Below are positions 6,435 to 6,500 of a stretch of DNA of 6,500 nucleotides, piece by piece; the first letter of the stretch is position 1, and each line of letters opens with the position of its first letter. The notes under the pieces are model-generated. The model saw nothing but the letters and a program-made list of their open reading frames with translations. It was not told the origin of the DNA and ran no database searches. Source of the stretch: CAZHMN01 sp964533705 (lineage in GTDB: Bacteria; Electryoneota; B3-LCP); assembly GCA_964533705.1 (NCBI GenBank), contig CAZHMN010000122.1, positions 1-6,500 on the forward strand, in the 5' to 3' direction. The translations under genes and the position numbers were made by a program.

Positions 6435-6454
6435 ATTCCGGCGCAGTCCGGAAT
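6435..6454. repeat. Inverted repeat, 7-bp arms (ATTCCGG...CCGGAAT)
   Basis: ATTCCGG (6435-6441) and CCGGAAT (6448-6454) flank a six-base CGCAGT loop, inside TGTCATTCCGG...CCGGAATCC. Palindromic intergenic elements of this 'GTCATTCCGG...CCGGAATCC' form are common in many bacterial genomes, so this is probably one member of a dispersed family. That is recalled knowledge and not tested here. Confidence 0.65.
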
Positions 6455-6500
6455 CCGATAGGGTTTGTTTAGGTAGATTGTGGGTACAGACCTCCGTGTC

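Larger units (their letters stand above)
6240..6500. other. Non-coding stretch rich in short inverted repeats
   Basis: After the Enzyme I stop no convincing gene is seen on either strand up to the window end. A 66-codon minus-strand frame here runs straight through several hairpins and has no recognisable content. The stretch instead holds a short direct-repeat patch and four different inverted repeats, listed separately. It looks like accumulated intergenic repeat material. Confidence 0.7.

Noticed and set aside
6236..6436. 66-codon minus-strand frame after ptsI
   Set aside because: It is made of repeat and hairpin sequence, overlaps the ptsI stop and has no family resemblance or ribosome binding site that I can support.
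6245..6454. CRISPR-like array
   Set aside because: The repeats are short, unequal and of different sequence, with no regular repeat-spacer spacing and no cas gene in view.

Overview
The window holds two gene groups that diverge from a short regulatory gap at about 2938-3092. All five genes look intact, apart from the one cut by the left edge. The codon-level coding signal is uniform, and I see no insertion sequence, tRNA, rRNA or CRISPR array.

Left group, minus strand (1-2937). The first gene encodes an exported protein of unknown function that resembles the DUF6599 type (2032-2937). It is followed, and almost certainly translationally coupled, by a secreted M1-family zinc aminopeptidase (start at 2027, running off the left edge). 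The peptidase has the complete M1 signature set (GAMEN, HELAH-X18-E, catalytic Tyr). After the catalytic part it carries an extra beta-type domain with an acidic, glycine-rich loop. Both proteins begin with export signals, so this transcript serves the envelope or the outside of the cell.

Right group, plus strand (3093-6239). A polyprenyl diphosphate synthase (TTG start) is followed by HPr and Enzyme I of the phosphoenolpyruvate:sugar phosphotransferase system (PTS). The two PTS proteins are the general phosphate relay: Enzyme I takes phosphate from PEP and passes it to His15 of HPr. No sugar-specific EII component is present here. HPr also keeps Ser46 in a good HPr-kinase context, so it may have a regulatory role. 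The synthase makes isoprenoid chains and has no obvious biochemical link to the relay.

The divergent gap carries one sigma70-like promoter in each direction, both with 17-base spacers. The last 261 bases (6240-6500) contain no gene. They hold a cluster of unrelated short inverted repeats, one of which could act as a terminator for the PTS operon.

Organism: a bacterium of moderate GC content, probably an uncultured or candidate lineage near the FCB assemblage (Fibrobacteres-Chlorobi-Bacteroidetes and related candidate phyla). The basis is the prenyl synthase motif style (HNFTLVHDDIMD), the secreted M1 peptidase with a 'DGxLDPGE' beta domain, and the DUF6599-like partner. This placement is an inference from recalled family resemblance, not a search result. 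I see no clearly novel system; the most unexplained parts are the coupled exported protein and the downstream repeat cluster.
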